Positions 26,657 through 36,238 are shown, numbered from the stretch's first letter. The stretch is DNA of 64,000 nt from Sphingobacterium tenebrionis (GCF_037126265.1 NZ_JAYLLN010000015.1:1-64000); one strand, 5' to 3'. Program-made: numbers and translations. The notes: a model not told the origin generated them from the letters alone.

Positions 26657-29600
26657 TTAGAAGCCTACAGAAATATTAAGGAAGAAAGATCTGGAAGTTG
26701 GGAAAGATAAGTATTCAAATCCAACGGCATTGGTGCTCAATGCAAAGGTCGATTCTGGATCAACCCCTTTTCCATAGCTTTTTAACATCGCTAAATTGTT
26801 CACTGAGATTCCGAATTTTGCAGATTTTACAGCTGAGGACTTCAGCACCTGACTTGGGATGCTGTAGTTCAACATTAAGTTTCGGATACGGATGTTTGTT
26901 GCATTCAATAGGTTGTGTTCCGTAATCCCTAAGTTACCATTGCCAGCAACAGCTGCCCAATAGTTTTCAGGACTTACTTCTTTGTTGTTCTGTACATAGG
27001 TGTCTTTATCTAAGATAACTCCATCCACTACGAAATTAGCTCGGTCACCATTCACTACGGTTTCTGCAGACGAACCACTTAACTGTATAGCACGGTGTGT
27101 TCCTGCGAAGAATTTACCACCGAAACGACCATCGACCTGAAAGCTCAATCCGAAGTTTTTATAAGAAAAAGAGTTGGTTATACCTACCAATGCACGTGCT
27201 GTTTGGTCACCCAACATGGTTGTAGGACCAGAAGCTTTTTGTGGAAGCCCAGTTTGGGAAGCCAAGATCAACTTTCCATAATGCTCAGATTCTACATCCT
27301 CAACTCTTAAGAATCGTGTTCCGTAGATGGCACCATAATACTTGCCTTCTTCAGCAAAGATTTTCACATCATCATATCCGCCTAGTTCCGTACGTTTTAC
27401 GTCATCATGTAATTTGATGATTTTGTTCTGGTTGTGGGATACATTTGCTCTAAGATCCCATTTCAATGGGGTATCTCTTAAGATGTTCGCATTGAAAACC
27501 ACCTCGAAACCTTGGTTTTGAATATTACCAGCATTAGCTTTGAACCCTTGGTATCCTGATAGGTTGTTCATTGGGATATTGATCAACTGATTGGTCGAAT
27601 TAGTTTTGTAATACGCAAAGTCGATTCCGATACGATCATTCAAGAACCTGGTTTCAAAACCTGCTTCAAAACTTTTCTGCAACTCATTCACTACACCTGG
27701 ATTGAAGAGGATATTTCCTTTGGAAGCTGTCGTTACGTTGTTCGGGTCATTACCTACATTATACGTGTTGTATAATTGGTATGGGTCCATATCACGACCA
27801 GTTTCGGCATAAGAAGCTCTAATTTTTGCAAAAGAGAACCAAGATGGCATTTCCCCATTTACACGTACAAGATCAGAGATGATCAAGGATGTACTTGCAG
27901 AAGGGTAGAAGTAACTGTTATTGTCTGGATGTAAAGTAGAAGTCCAGTCATTTCTTGCCGTCAAAGTAATAAACCAGAAATTACTATAGTTGATATCTAA
28001 GCTGGAGTAAACCGAGTTGATCTGTTTTCTGGAAATACTTTCAGAAATACTTGGGTTTCCAATGTTATTACCTAATGTGAAAAGGTTTGGAACACGTAGG
28101 TTTCCTGCTGAAGAATTGATTCCATTTCTGTTTCTCTCCATGATCTGTCCATAAAGCGACAAAGCACCACCCCAGTTTCCAAAAAGATTATCTTTTCTCG
28201 CGTGGATACTAGCAATGTAGTTGTTTTCATAGAACTTATCCACCCCAGTAGAGTAGGAGTTGTTCAAGTTTGCCCCTGTATAGGTTTTGGATTCGTATTT
28301 GGTGCTGTAGGTATCAGTACCCACACGTGCATCAGCACTTAACCAATCATTGAAATCGTATTTTACCGTAGCGTTCATTAAATAACGGTCGCGGGTATCT
28401 GTACTCAACTTGTTATGAGCAGCCCAATATGGGTTTACCGGTGCATCAGCTGGATCCGTATACCAGATTTGATTCACCCCTAGTTCATCCATCCCTGTTT
28501 TGAATTGGGTAATATCCAATGAACGTGGAAACAATAGAACCTGGGAGTAGAAGTTACCATCGTTATGACCACCTACAGCTCTGTTATAAGCCATGTTTTT
28601 CATGTATTGTACTTTTACATCAGTACTCCATTGGTTTCTTTCACCAAATTTAGCGTTTACACGGTTGATCAAGTTCAATCTGTTCAACTTCATCCCTGGC
28701 GTTTTGCTATCATCATGTAGGTAAGTGGCAGAAGTGTATAGGTTTACTTTGTCAGAAATCGCCTGTTGGAAGTTGATGTTCTGTGTAGTGCTGAAACCTG
28801 TTTTAAAGAAGTTGGACATGTTGTCATAAGCGGAAAGATTGGCTTTAGAACCATCCCACATATCGACTTCCTGGCCAGCAATCTTTGCTCCCCAAGAAGT
28901 ACTCGCCAAACGACCATAAATACCACCAGCACCTTGTGAGAATGTGCTTTGAAGTTCAGGTGTCATAAACATGTTTTCAATACCTGTAATGGTCGAATAA
29001 CTGATTCCTACACCATCTTTAGCTTTACCTGATTTTGTTGTGATCAAGATAACCCCATTGGAAGCTCTTGAACCATATAAAGCGGATGCGGCACCACCTT
29101 TTAAAACCGACATGCTTTCGATATCCTCTGGGTTTAAGTCGCCAAGACCGCTACCCATATCGGCAGTAGGATTCCAAAAGTCGTTATTGCTTGCTCCAAC
29201 AAAATTATCCATCGGCACACCATCCACAACGATCAAAGGCTGGTTGTCGCCAGTTAATGAATTGAAACCTCTTAAGATAATTTTGGATGAAGAAGCCGGT
29301 CCTCCAGAACCTTTAACAACCTGAAGGTTAGAAACCTTACCAGCTAAAGCGTTCGCTACGTTATTTTCACGCGCATCTGTTAAAGATTCGCCTTTTACTT
29401 CTTGGAAAGAATATCCAAGTGCTCTGCGCTCTCTTTTAACCCCCATTGCCGTTACTACAACCTCATCAATGTTGCTATTGTCGACAGATAGGGTTACATT
29501 ATGGGTAGCTCCAGAAACAGTGATTTCCTGAGAACCATAACCCATACTTGAAAAGCGGATTTTTTGGCCATTATCAGCTTGGATGCTGTAATTACCATTT

Positions 29601-29770
29601 TGGTCTGATTGTGCAGCCCGGTTGGTACCCACCACCGTAACACTGACACCAGCCAATGGACCGTTAGCATCTGTTACTCGCCCCGTAACAGTTTGCTGTG
29701 CAAATAATGTCGTAATGCTCAATAGCATAACCAACATTATACTGCAACTTTTTGCGTAAAGATTACTCAT
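26657..29770 (-). CDS. SusC/RagA-family TonB-dependent transporter
   Basis: 1037 residues. Signal peptide, then a carboxypeptidase-regulatory-like beta-sandwich (about 26-105: VTGRVTDANGPLAGVSVTVV), a TonB-box-like segment (IDEVVVTAMGVKRERRALGY, the SusC signature), the plug (VKGSGGPASSSKIILRGFNS, VLKGGAASALYGSRASNGVI) and the 22-strand barrel ending in RSFFLNISVGF. It imports the ligand captured by the adjoining SusD with TonB energy. The substrate is not determined; the neighbouring fucosidase and sugar-type ROK regulator suggest a glycan. It lies 19 bases downstream of the ROK gene. Confidence 0.95.
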   Translation of the reverse strand: MSNLYAKSCSIMLVMLLSITTLFAQQTVTGRVTDANGPLAGVSVTVVGTNRAAQSDQNGNYSIQADNGQKIRFSSMGYGSQEITVSGATHNVTLSVDNSNIDEVVVTAMGVKRERRALGYSFQEVKGESLTDARENNVANALAGKVSNLQVVKGSGGPASSSKIILRGFNSLTGDNQPLIVVDGVPMDNFVGASNNDFWNPTADMGSGLGDLNPEDIESMSVLKGGAASALYGSRASNGVILITTKSGKAKDGVGISYSTITGIENMFMTPELQSTFSQGAGGIYGRLASTSWGAKIAGQEVDMWDGSKANLSAYDNMSNFFKTGFSTTQNINFQQAISDKVNLYTSATYLHDDSKTPGMKLNRLNLINRVNAKFGERNQWSTDVKVQYMKNMAYNRAVGGHNDGNFYSQVLLFPRSLDITQFKTGMDELGVNQIWYTDPADAPVNPYWAAHNKLSTDTRDRYLMNATVKYDFNDWLSADARVGTDTYSTKYESKTYTGANLNNSYSTGVDKFYENNYIASIHARKDNLFGNWGGALSLYGQIMERNRNGINSSAGNLRVPNLFTLGNNIGNPSISESISRKQINSVYSSLDINYSNFWFITLTARNDWTSTLHPDNNSYFYPSASTSLIISDLVRVNGEMPSWFSFAKIRASYAETGRDMDPYQLYNTYNVGNDPNNVTTASKGNILFNPGVVNELQKSFEAGFETRFLNDRIGIDFAYYKTNSTNQLINIPMNNLSGYQGFKANAGNIQNQGFEVVFNANILRDTPLKWDLRANVSHNQNKIIKLHDDVKRTELGGYDDVKIFAEEGKYYGAIYGTRFLRVEDVESEHYGKLILASQTGLPQKASGPTTMLGDQTARALVGITNSFSYKNFGLSFQVDGRFGGKFFAGTHRAIQLSGSSAETVVNGDRANFVVDGVILDKDTYVQNNKEVSPENYWAAVAGNGNLGITEHNLLNATNIRIRNLMLNYSIPSQVLKSSAVKSAKFGISVNNLAMLKSYGKGVDPESTFALSTNAVGFEYLSFPTSRSFFLNISVGF

Positions 29771-29789
29771 TTGTTGATGATTTAATTGA

Positions 29790-30977
29790 TTAAATTTCTG
29801 TTAAATAATTCTTGTATATGCTCTTGTCTGAATTACCAATGCAGACGCAGGCAGATCCTAATAGTTGAATGTGTTTGGTATTTGAAAATTGGATTTTAGT
29901 GTTTTTTGATAATCGTTGGATGGTAAATTCCAATAGGGCGGAATTGATCTGAGGTGCTAATATGGTTTTTGCCTGTGCACCACGGCCTGAAACCACCACC
30001 ATTTCTGGATTAATAATGTGAATCAGGGTAGCTATCCCCTTGCCCAACATATACCCGATACGACTTATCGCCTCTATTGCCAATTGATCCCCAGCATTTG
30101 CCGCAGTTAATAATTGATCGCCAGTGATGTGGTTATTTTGCTGCTGATAATCCTTTAATAAAGAAGATTCTTCACCTTTTGAAAGTTTCTCGGTCGCAAA
30201 CTCAATCGCTGCGATCAGCGATGCTTCCACCTCCAGACAACCTTTTTTGCCACAAGAACAAAGCTTGTTTTGGTTTGATAAGGGTATGTGGCTAAATTCT
30301 CCTGCATATCCTGAATGACCACGATAAAGTTCGTTGTCAATGATCATTCCCAGTCCTACACCCCAATTTAGGTTTACCACCATGACGTTTCTGGCGTCTT
30401 TGGCTTGTCCAAAATAGTGTTCCGCTATAGCGATTGCTGAAGAATCATTTTCGATGAAAACCGGTAGGTTAAACGTTTTACCTAAATTGGCCTGAAAATC
30501 GTAAAAAGGTGATTCAGCTGTGAAGGAATTGTTTTTCCCGGATTTACTATCCACAAAACCTGGAATACTGACCCCTATGCCATAGATGGGTTTTTCTTGG
30601 ACCAACAACATGGTTTGCCTGATAAAGGCAACCAATTCTTCATATGCATTTGCCCCTTTGAGTGGAATTCGTTTGGTAGAGATTTCCGTTTGAAATTCGT
30701 TTTTGAAATCAGTAACAACGACCGATGTGTAAAATTGATCGATTGCCACACAAACGATTAATGGAAGCTGTTGGCTGTTTGGAATGAATTGAGCAGCTCG
30801 TCTTCCGCCCGTTGAAGGAGCAAGCCCGTCTTGTTGAATCAGATCCGATTGAAGAAGTTTATGGATAGAATTCGTTATGTTGGGCACACTCTTCCCAATA
30901 GAGGAGCTAAGCTCTGCAATCGATTGCGGACTTGAAAAGTATAAACTTTTTAATATCGACAATTTTAGGTTATCCAC
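29790..30977 (-). CDS. ROK-family transcriptional regulator
   Basis: 395 residues with a GTG start at 30977. N-terminal winged helix (about 1-60: SPQSIAELSSSIGKSVPNIT, then GRRA wing), then a ROK sugar-kinase fold with the zinc motif His230 and LCSCGKKGCLE (Cys240, Cys242, Cys247) and the END motif (Asp178). The ATP-binding DxGxT motif is degenerate (Asp80-Gln-Phe-Tyr-Thr84), as in ROK repressors rather than kinases. NagC/Mlc-type proteins bind a sugar or sugar phosphate and release DNA. As the first gene before susC and susD it probably autoregulates and controls the pair. A candidate operator lies upstream. Confidence 0.9.
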   Translation of the reverse strand: MDNLKLSILKSLYFSSPQSIAELSSSIGKSVPNITNSIHKLLQSDLIQQDGLAPSTGGRRAAQFIPNSQQLPLIVCVAIDQFYTSVVVTDFKNEFQTEISTKRIPLKGANAYEELVAFIRQTMLLVQEKPIYGIGVSIPGFVDSKSGKNNSFTAESPFYDFQANLGKTFNLPVFIENDSSAIAIAEHYFGQAKDARNVMVVNLNWGVGLGMIIDNELYRGHSGYAGEFSHIPLSNQNKLCSCGKKGCLEVEASLIAAIEFATEKLSKGEESSLLKDYQQQNNHITGDQLLTAANAGDQLAIEAISRIGYMLGKGIATLIHIINPEMVVVSGRGAQAKTILAPQINSALLEFTIQRLSKNTKIQFSNTKHIQLLGSACVCIGNSDKSIYKNYLTEI

Positions 30978-31010
30978 GGCTAATACGTTTTATTAAACTT
31001 ATTGTAAAGT

Positions 31011-31033
31011 TATGTTAAAAATTTCTTAACATA
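31011..31033. promoter_or_regulatory. Inverted repeat, candidate ROK operator
   Basis: TATGTTAA-N7-TTAACATA, perfect 8-bp arms, in the divergent gap between the ROK gene and the NagX-like gene, 34 bases upstream of the ROK start. Its position and symmetry fit an operator for the ROK protein, but there is no second copy to support it. Confidence 0.4.
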
Positions 31034-31161
31034 CAAATTCTTTTTAAATTTTTTAATAAGTAGGGTTCTACTATTTAAAACCTATGCAAAGGTTCGGTTT
31101 TTATCATGCGTGTTTATGCGTGTTTTCTGCCTTTCAAACTAAATGTTGCATTATTTGAGCT

Positions 31162-31190
31162 TTGAATGCCCAATAATAATTGTACCTTAG
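31162..31190 (+). promoter_or_regulatory. Promoter of the NagX-like gene
   Basis: TTG (31162-31164), 18 bases, then TACCTTAG (31183-31190), which differs by one base from TAnnTTTG. The spacing fits Bacteroidota promoters. It ends 16 bases before the start codon. Confidence 0.45.
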
Positions 31191-31206
31191 TTAGAATTAT
31201 TAAATT

Positions 31207-32418
31207 ATGAAGCAACGTTATTACTCTTTGGATGTGTTCAGAGGTGCTACAGTGGCGCTAATGATCATGGTGAATAATCCAGGTACTTGGTCATCGATGT
31301 TTGCCCCGCTAAAACATGCACCTTGGCACGGTTGTACGCCAACCGATTTGGTGTTTCCATTTTTTCTGTTTGCCGTAGGAAATGCGATGTCCTTTGTGAT
31401 TCCACGCCTCCAAGAGGCAGGGGATGGGGTATTCTGGAAGAAAGTCATCAAGCGAACGATTCTCATTTTCCTGATTGGATTAGGGCTCAACTGGTTTCCT
31501 TTTGTACAATGGGTGGATGGGACGCTGCAATTCCGAGAGTGGGTTAGCAGTGTGGATCCTGAAAAAGGGGTTCGGATTTTAGGGGTTTTACAGCGCATTG
31601 CTATTGCCTACTTTTTTGCATCTGTATTAGCCTATTATTTTAAGCCTCGGACCCTAATTTATATTTCGGCGGTTATCCTTTTGGGATATTGGGGACTGAG
31701 CGCATTTTTAGGAACGGGGGATCCCTATTCGTTGGAAGGCTGGTTTGGAACAGCGATCGATAAACAGATTCTGGGGGTAGCCCATATGTATAAAGGTGAG
31801 GGGGTTCCCTTTGATCCGGAAGGTTTCGTGAGTGCCATGCCTGCGGTAATCCAAGTGGTATTCGGTTATCTGGCGGGGGTATTTATCAAAAAACAGGGAC
31901 AGGTGGATTGGCTTTGGACACGAGTTCCACAGAGTCAGGAACCACATTTCAAATTGTTGTCTGGGATGTTTGTGACCGGGTTTATTCTATTGGTATTGGC
32001 TTGGACCTGGTCTTTAGGATTTCCCATCAACAAAAAAATATGGACCAGTTCCTATGTGTTATACACAACAGGATTGGGCGTGATGACGATCGGAGCGATG
32101 ATCTGGTATATCGAGGTACAGGGAGTCAAGAATAAGCTTACCCAGTTTTTCGATGTGTTCGGGAAAAACCCATTGTTCATTTTTGTGTTGAGTGGGTTAT
32201 TACCAAAATCATTAGCTTTGATCCGAATTCCAAACGGATTTGCGGAGGATGGAAAAGCCTTGTTCACCACACCATTGGCTTGGTTCTATAAAAATGTTTG
32301 TGCGCAGATTCCTGGTCCTACAGAGGTAGGTTCTTTTGTGTATTCCCTGTGCTTTCTGGCTTTTATGTGGGCCATCTGTTACTGGTTGGACCAAAAGAAA
32401 ATCTATATCAAGGTATAA
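31207..32418 (+). CDS. NagX/HGSNAT-like membrane acyltransferase (DUF5009 type)
   Basis: 403 residues with about ten membrane helices. The opening KQRYYSLDVFRGATVALMIM and the following HGCTPTDLVFPFFLFAVGNA are typical of bacterial NagX proteins, relatives of lysosomal heparan-alpha-glucosaminide N-acetyltransferase; the conserved His is in APWHGCTPTD. NagX genes often sit in N-acetylglucosamine or chitin loci, and a role in acetylating or moving amino sugars across the inner membrane is suspected, not proven. It is divergent from the ROK-SusCD set, so control by that regulator is plausible. Confidence 0.85.
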   Translation: MKQRYYSLDVFRGATVALMIMVNNPGTWSSMFAPLKHAPWHGCTPTDLVFPFFLFAVGNAMSFVIPRLQEAGDGVFWKKVIKRTILIFLIGLGLNWFPFVQWVDGTLQFREWVSSVDPEKGVRILGVLQRIAIAYFFASVLAYYFKPRTLIYISAVILLGYWGLSAFLGTGDPYSLEGWFGTAIDKQILGVAHMYKGEGVPFDPEGFVSAMPAVIQVVFGYLAGVFIKKQGQVDWLWTRVPQSQEPHFKLLSGMFVTGFILLVLAWTWSLGFPINKKIWTSSYVLYTTGLGVMTIGAMIWYIEVQGVKNKLTQFFDVFGKNPLFIFVLSGLLPKSLALIRIPNGFAEDGKALFTTPLAWFYKNVCAQIPGPTEVGSFVYSLCFLAFMWAICYWLDQKKIYIKV

Positions 32419-32475
32419 AGGATTGGGTAATTCCCTGTAAATGAATAATAATTTTAAAAAGTTGCTGATAAACAT

Positions 32476-32483
32476 TATCTTTG
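32476..32483 (+). promoter_or_regulatory. Bacteroidota -7 box for rpsO
   Basis: TATCTTTG lies 43 bases upstream of rpsO, matching TAnnTTTG exactly. The -33 region is A/T-rich without a well-placed TTG. Confidence 0.45.
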
Positions 32484-32526
32484 CAGCCAATTAATAAATT
32501 TTTTAACGCTTTAATATTATTCAAGA

Positions 32527-32805
32527 ATGTATTTAAGTAAAGAGTACAAAGCTGATATCTTCGCAGAATTTGCAGGTGCAGCAGAAAACACTGGTTCTGC
32601 AGAAGGACAAGTAGCTTTATTCACTAAAAGAATCGCTCACTTAACTGAGCATTTGAAAAAAAACAGAAAAGATTTTAACACACAACGTTCTCTACAAATG
32701 TTAGTAGGTAAACGTCGTTCTTTATTAGCTTATCTGTACAAAAAAGATATCAACAGATATCGTGCGATCATCAAAGGCTTAGGCTTGCGTGATATCATCA
32801 AATAA
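32527..32805 (+). CDS. rpsO: 30S ribosomal protein S15
   Basis: 92 residues, the normal length being near 89. S15 signatures include TGSAEGQVALFTKRIAHLTEHLKKNRKDFNTQRSL split around residues 21-55 and the C-terminal VGKRRSLLAYLYKKDINRY. It binds 16S rRNA helices 20-22 early in 30S assembly. It precedes pnp, the conserved rpsO-pnp order, but with its own terminator between them. Confidence 0.97.
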   Translation: MYLSKEYKADIFAEFAGAAENTGSAEGQVALFTKRIAHLTEHLKKNRKDFNTQRSLQMLVGKRRSLLAYLYKKDINRYRAIIKGLGLRDIIK

Positions 32806-32824
32806 GCTTTTAGTAAAAAAACAG

Positions 32825-32849
32825 AAGAGCCCCGAATTTCGGGGCTCTT
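32825..32849 (+). terminator. Terminator after rpsO
   Basis: AAGAGCCCCGAA pairs with TTCGGGGCTCTT (12 bp; realistically the inner bases form the loop), followed by TCTTTTTG. A classical rho-independent terminator 20 bases after the rpsO stop. Confidence 0.9.
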
Positions 32850-32878
32850 TCTTTTTGTGATATCTTATGTATCATTTA

Positions 32879-32912
32879 TTGATGCGATAGAAATAAAAAT
32901 TTTTTACCTTTG
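32879..32912 (+). promoter_or_regulatory. Promoter of pnp
   Basis: TTG (32879-32881), 23 bases, then TACCTTTG (32905-32912), matching the Bacteroidota pattern at the long end of the allowed spacing. It follows the rpsO terminator, so pnp has its own transcription start. Confidence 0.55.
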
Positions 32913-32980
32913 TGCGATTAAAAATGTCAAATTAAATAGATGCATGTAAATTGACGCAAGTGCATCAAAACGAACGAACA

Positions 32981-35140
32981 ATGAGTTATAACGAAAAGAA
33001 AGTAACAATTGACATGGGTGGCGGGTTAGCTCCCATTGAATTGTCGACTGGGAAATTGGCTAAACAGGCTGATGGATCAGTAGTTTTAAAGCAAGGAGCA
33101 ACGATGTTGCTAGCGACCGTGGTTTCTGCAAAGGAGCCAAAGGCGGGAACAGATTTCCTTCCTTTATCGGTAGATTACCAAGAGAAATATGCAGCCACAG
33201 GACGTATTCCAGGTGGTTTTTTACGTCGTGAAGCAAGACTTTCAGATTATGAGGTTTTGATTTCAAGATTGATCGATAGGGCTTTACGTCCATTATTCCC
33301 TGATACCTACCACGCAGATACACAAGTAATGGTTTCTTTGATCTCTGCAGATAAAGAGATCATGCCTGATGCTTTGGCAGGTTTAGCAGCTTCTGCAGCA
33401 ATCGCTGTTTCTGATATTCCTTTCAATGGCCCAATCTCTGAAGTGCGTGTAGCGAAGGTAGATGGTCAATTAGTGATCAACCCTACGGTATCGGCTTTGG
33501 AAAAAGCAACATTGGAATTTATCGTAGCAGGTTCTGCACAGGATATCGTGATGGTAGAAGGTGAGGCGAACGAGATTTCTGAAGCTGAAATGGTAGAAGC
33601 AATTGCTTTTGCACATGAAGCCATCAAAAAACAAGTGGCAGCACAGGTTGAATTGGCCAACTTGGTTGGATCCCATGATAAGAGAGGTTTTGATCATGAG
33701 CCTTCCAACCCAGCATTGCGTGAAGCTATCTATGATGCTACCTATAGCCAAGTTTATGAAGTTGCCAAATCAGGTTCTTCGAAACATGAGCGTACAGAGA
33801 AATTCGCAGCCATTGGAGAGGCATTCTTCGAAACAATGGGTGAGGAGATCGATGATGATACGAAATTCTTATTGAAGAAATATTACCATGATGTACAGTA
33901 CGATGCGGTTCGTAATCTTTTATTGGATGAAGGTATCCGTTTGGATGGCCGTGATGTTCGTAAGGTACGTCCGATCTGGACTGAAGTGGATTACTTACCG
34001 GCAGCACACGGTTCTGCGGTATTTACACGTGGTGAAACACAGTCTTTGACATCTGTAACTTTAGGTGCTAAAGACGATGAGCAGATGATCGATGGTGCAT
34101 TCTTCCATGGATACAATAAGTTTATCCTTCACTACAACTTCCCTGGTTTCTCTACTGGTGAGGTAAGACCTAACAGAGGTCCTGGTCGTCGTGAGGTAGG
34201 TCACGGTAACCTGGCCATGCGTTCATTGAAAAAAGTGCTTCCTACGGAAGATAATCCATATACCATCCGTGTTGTTTCTGATATCCTGGAATCCAATGGT
34301 TCTTCATCAATGGCAACTGTATGTGCAGGAACACTGGCGTTGATGGATGCCGGTGTAAAAATCAAAGCGCCAGTATCTGGTATCGCAATGGGATTGATCT
34401 CTGATGAGAAAACAGGTAAATACGCTATTTTATCCGACATCTTAGGAGATGAGGATCACTTAGGAGATATGGACTTCAAAGTAACCGGTACAGCAAATGG
34501 TATCGTAGGTTGTCAAATGGACTTAAAGATCAATGGTCTGAAATGGGAAGTATTGACACAAGCTTTGGATCAAGCGAAAGAAGCTCGTTTACACATCCTT
34601 GGTGAAATGGCGAAAACCATCACGGAGCCACGTGAAGATTACAAACCACATGCTCCACGCATCATCCAGATCCTTATCGATAAAGAATTTATCGGTGCGG
34701 TTATTGGCCCAGGTGGTAAGATCATCCAAGAAATGCAACGTGAAACTGGTGCAACCATCTCCATTGAAGAAGTGGATAATAAAGGTGTTGTTCAGATCTT
34801 CGCTGACAATAAAGAATCTATCGATGCTGCTTTAGCAAGAATCAAAGCGATCACTGCAAAACCAGAAATTGGTGAAGTATATGAAGGTAAAGTGAAAACC
34901 ATTATGCCTTTCGGAGCTTTCGTAGAGATCATGCCAGGTAAAGACGGTTTATTACATATCTCTGAAATTGATTGGAAACGTCTTGAAACCATGGACGGTG
35001 TGTTTAAAGAAGGCGATATGGTAACTGTTAAGTTATTGGATATTGACAAACAAGGTAAATTGAAGCTTTCTAGAAAAGCGTTATTACCAAGACCTCCAAG
35101 GGAAGACAAGCCTGCAAAGGATCAACCAAAAGAGGACTAA
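32981..35140 (+). CDS. pnp: Polyribonucleotide nucleotidyltransferase
   Basis: 719 residues from the ATG at 32981; a TTG 30 bases upstream is in frame but the ATG gives the family-like start MSYNEKKVTIDMGGG. Two RNase PH-like domains are seen (GFLRREARLSDYEVLISRLIDRALRPLFP in the first; MRSLKKVLP and VSDILESNGSSSMATVCAG in the second), then a KH domain (IGAVIGPGGKIIQEMQRETG) and an S1 domain (GKVKTIMPFGAFVEIMPGKDGLLHISEI). It degrades RNA 3' to 5' by phosphorolysis. A hairpin terminator follows. Confidence 0.97.
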   Translation: MSYNEKKVTIDMGGGLAPIELSTGKLAKQADGSVVLKQGATMLLATVVSAKEPKAGTDFLPLSVDYQEKYAATGRIPGGFLRREARLSDYEVLISRLIDRALRPLFPDTYHADTQVMVSLISADKEIMPDALAGLAASAAIAVSDIPFNGPISEVRVAKVDGQLVINPTVSALEKATLEFIVAGSAQDIVMVEGEANEISEAEMVEAIAFAHEAIKKQVAAQVELANLVGSHDKRGFDHEPSNPALREAIYDATYSQVYEVAKSGSSKHERTEKFAAIGEAFFETMGEEIDDDTKFLLKKYYHDVQYDAVRNLLLDEGIRLDGRDVRKVRPIWTEVDYLPAAHGSAVFTRGETQSLTSVTLGAKDDEQMIDGAFFHGYNKFILHYNFPGFSTGEVRPNRGPGRREVGHGNLAMRSLKKVLPTEDNPYTIRVVSDILESNGSSSMATVCAGTLALMDAGVKIKAPVSGIAMGLISDEKTGKYAILSDILGDEDHLGDMDFKVTGTANGIVGCQMDLKINGLKWEVLTQALDQAKEARLHILGEMAKTITEPREDYKPHAPRIIQILIDKEFIGAVIGPGGKIIQEMQRETGATISIEEVDNKGVVQIFADNKESIDAALARIKAITAKPEIGEVYEGKVKTIMPFGAFVEIMPGKDGLLHISEIDWKRLETMDGVFKEGDMVTVKLLDIDKQGKLKLSRKALLPRPPREDKPAKDQPKED

Positions 35141-35160
35141 TAAACGAATACCTATAGATG

Positions 35161-35184
35161 AAGGGAGCAACATGTTGCTCCCTT
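35161..35184 (+). terminator. Terminator after pnp
   Basis: A 24-bp perfect palindrome, AAGGGAGCAACA joined to its reverse complement, followed by TGTTTTTTTT-like T-run, 21 bases after the pnp stop. Confidence 0.85.
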
Positions 35185-35326
35185 TGTTTTTTTTACGTAA
35201 AAAAGTTTTCCCTCATTAAAAGCCAATATTCACTCATTCAAGAACCCTCTTCCCTCATCGATGGATTTTTGTGGTGCAAAATCAAATAATTTCGACATCA
35301 TAAACAATAAGTAAACGAAAAACATT

Positions 35327-36223
35327 ATGAAAACGAATTTATTGATGATGCTCTTGGCCGTCATTATTGGCTTAGGCGCATGTAAAAAAGGGGATACTGG
35401 ACCAATGGGGCCCCAAGGTGAAAAGGGAGATCAGGGGATACAAGGGGTAACGGGGGTAAAGGGAGCTGATGGTTCCACGATATTCAGTGGAGCAGATGTT
35501 CCAACTGCAGCCATTGGTAAAAATGGCGATTTCTATTTCAGGACGGCAACAGGGGTGTTATATGGCCCTAAAACGGCAGCAGGCTGGGGAAATGGTACCA
35601 ATCTGAAAGGTGCTAATGGCACGAATGGTACCAACGGTACAAATGGAACAAACGGTACGAACGGAAAGGATGGGTCACAATTTTTATCAGGTACGGTCAT
35701 TCCCGACGCGGGTTTAGGGAAAGTAGGCGATTTCTATTTCAATACTGCCCAGATGGTGCTTTATGGTCCAAAGACAGCTACAGGATGGGGTGTAGGCGCT
35801 AATTTAAAAGCAGATGCAAGAGTGATGTATTCTGGCTGGAAAACTAGTGTTAGAATGAAGGACTCTATCATGGATGGAACCGTCGCTCGGATTGCACACA
35901 TTTATGTCCCCCAATTAACGGAAACCGTGATGGCATCTGCAGTTGTATTGATGTATTTGGATTATAGTGGTGGTCCATTTCCGTTGCCATATACAAGCAG
36001 GGCAGGAGGTAGGATGTCTACCATCACCTTTAAATTGAAGAAAAATGAAATCGTGGTTTATCGGTATGTATATGATGGCGGGGCATTGTTGATGTTGGGC
36101 TCACAGATTCAATTTCGCTATGTCATCATCCCAGGTAATATGTATATAGGTTTGAAGGAAAGAAATATAGATTTTGGAAATCCAGCTGCCGTGCAGCAAG
36201 CGTTGGAAACAATGGACAGGTAA
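35327..36223 (+). CDS. Collagen-like lipoprotein
   Basis: 298 residues. Lipobox GLGAC (Cys19) after a signal peptide, so probably outer-membrane or surface anchored. Residues 22-49 are collagen Gly-X-Y triplets (GDTGPMGPQGEKGDQGIQG and on). A module of about 47 residues occurs twice (49-95 and 116-161), with GDFYF, LYGPKTA and GWG shared, joined by an Asn-Gly-Thr repeat (97-112). The C-terminal 130 residues are strand-like and of unknown function. Collagen-like surface proteins usually serve in adhesion or assembly; nothing more can be said. The gene stands alone between the pnp terminator and dispersed repeats. Confidence 0.85.
   Translation: MKTNLLMMLLAVIIGLGACKKGDTGPMGPQGEKGDQGIQGVTGVKGADGSTIFSGADVPTAAIGKNGDFYFRTATGVLYGPKTAAGWGNGTNLKGANGTNGTNGTNGTNGTNGKDGSQFLSGTVIPDAGLGKVGDFYFNTAQMVLYGPKTATGWGVGANLKADARVMYSGWKTSVRMKDSIMDGTVARIAHIYVPQLTETVMASAVVLMYLDYSGGPFPLPYTSRAGGRMSTITFKLKKNEIVVYRYVYDGGALLMLGSQIQFRYVIIPGNMYIGLKERNIDFGNPAAVQQALETMDR
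35612..35664 (+). repeat. Nine-base tandem repeat encoding Asn-Gly-Thr
   Basis: About six units of a nine-base AAYGGNACN pattern inside the collagen-like gene encode ANGTNGTNGTNGTNGTNG. Units differ at synonymous third positions, so the array is not perfect at DNA level. Changes in copy number would keep the frame. Confidence 0.75.
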
Positions 36224-36238
36224 GAAGTGGTTTTTGAA

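Noticed and set aside
33470..33751. Minus-strand open frames inside pnp and other long genes
   Set aside because: They lie wholly within well-recognised genes, show no family resemblance or start context, and mirror the codon pattern of the true strand.
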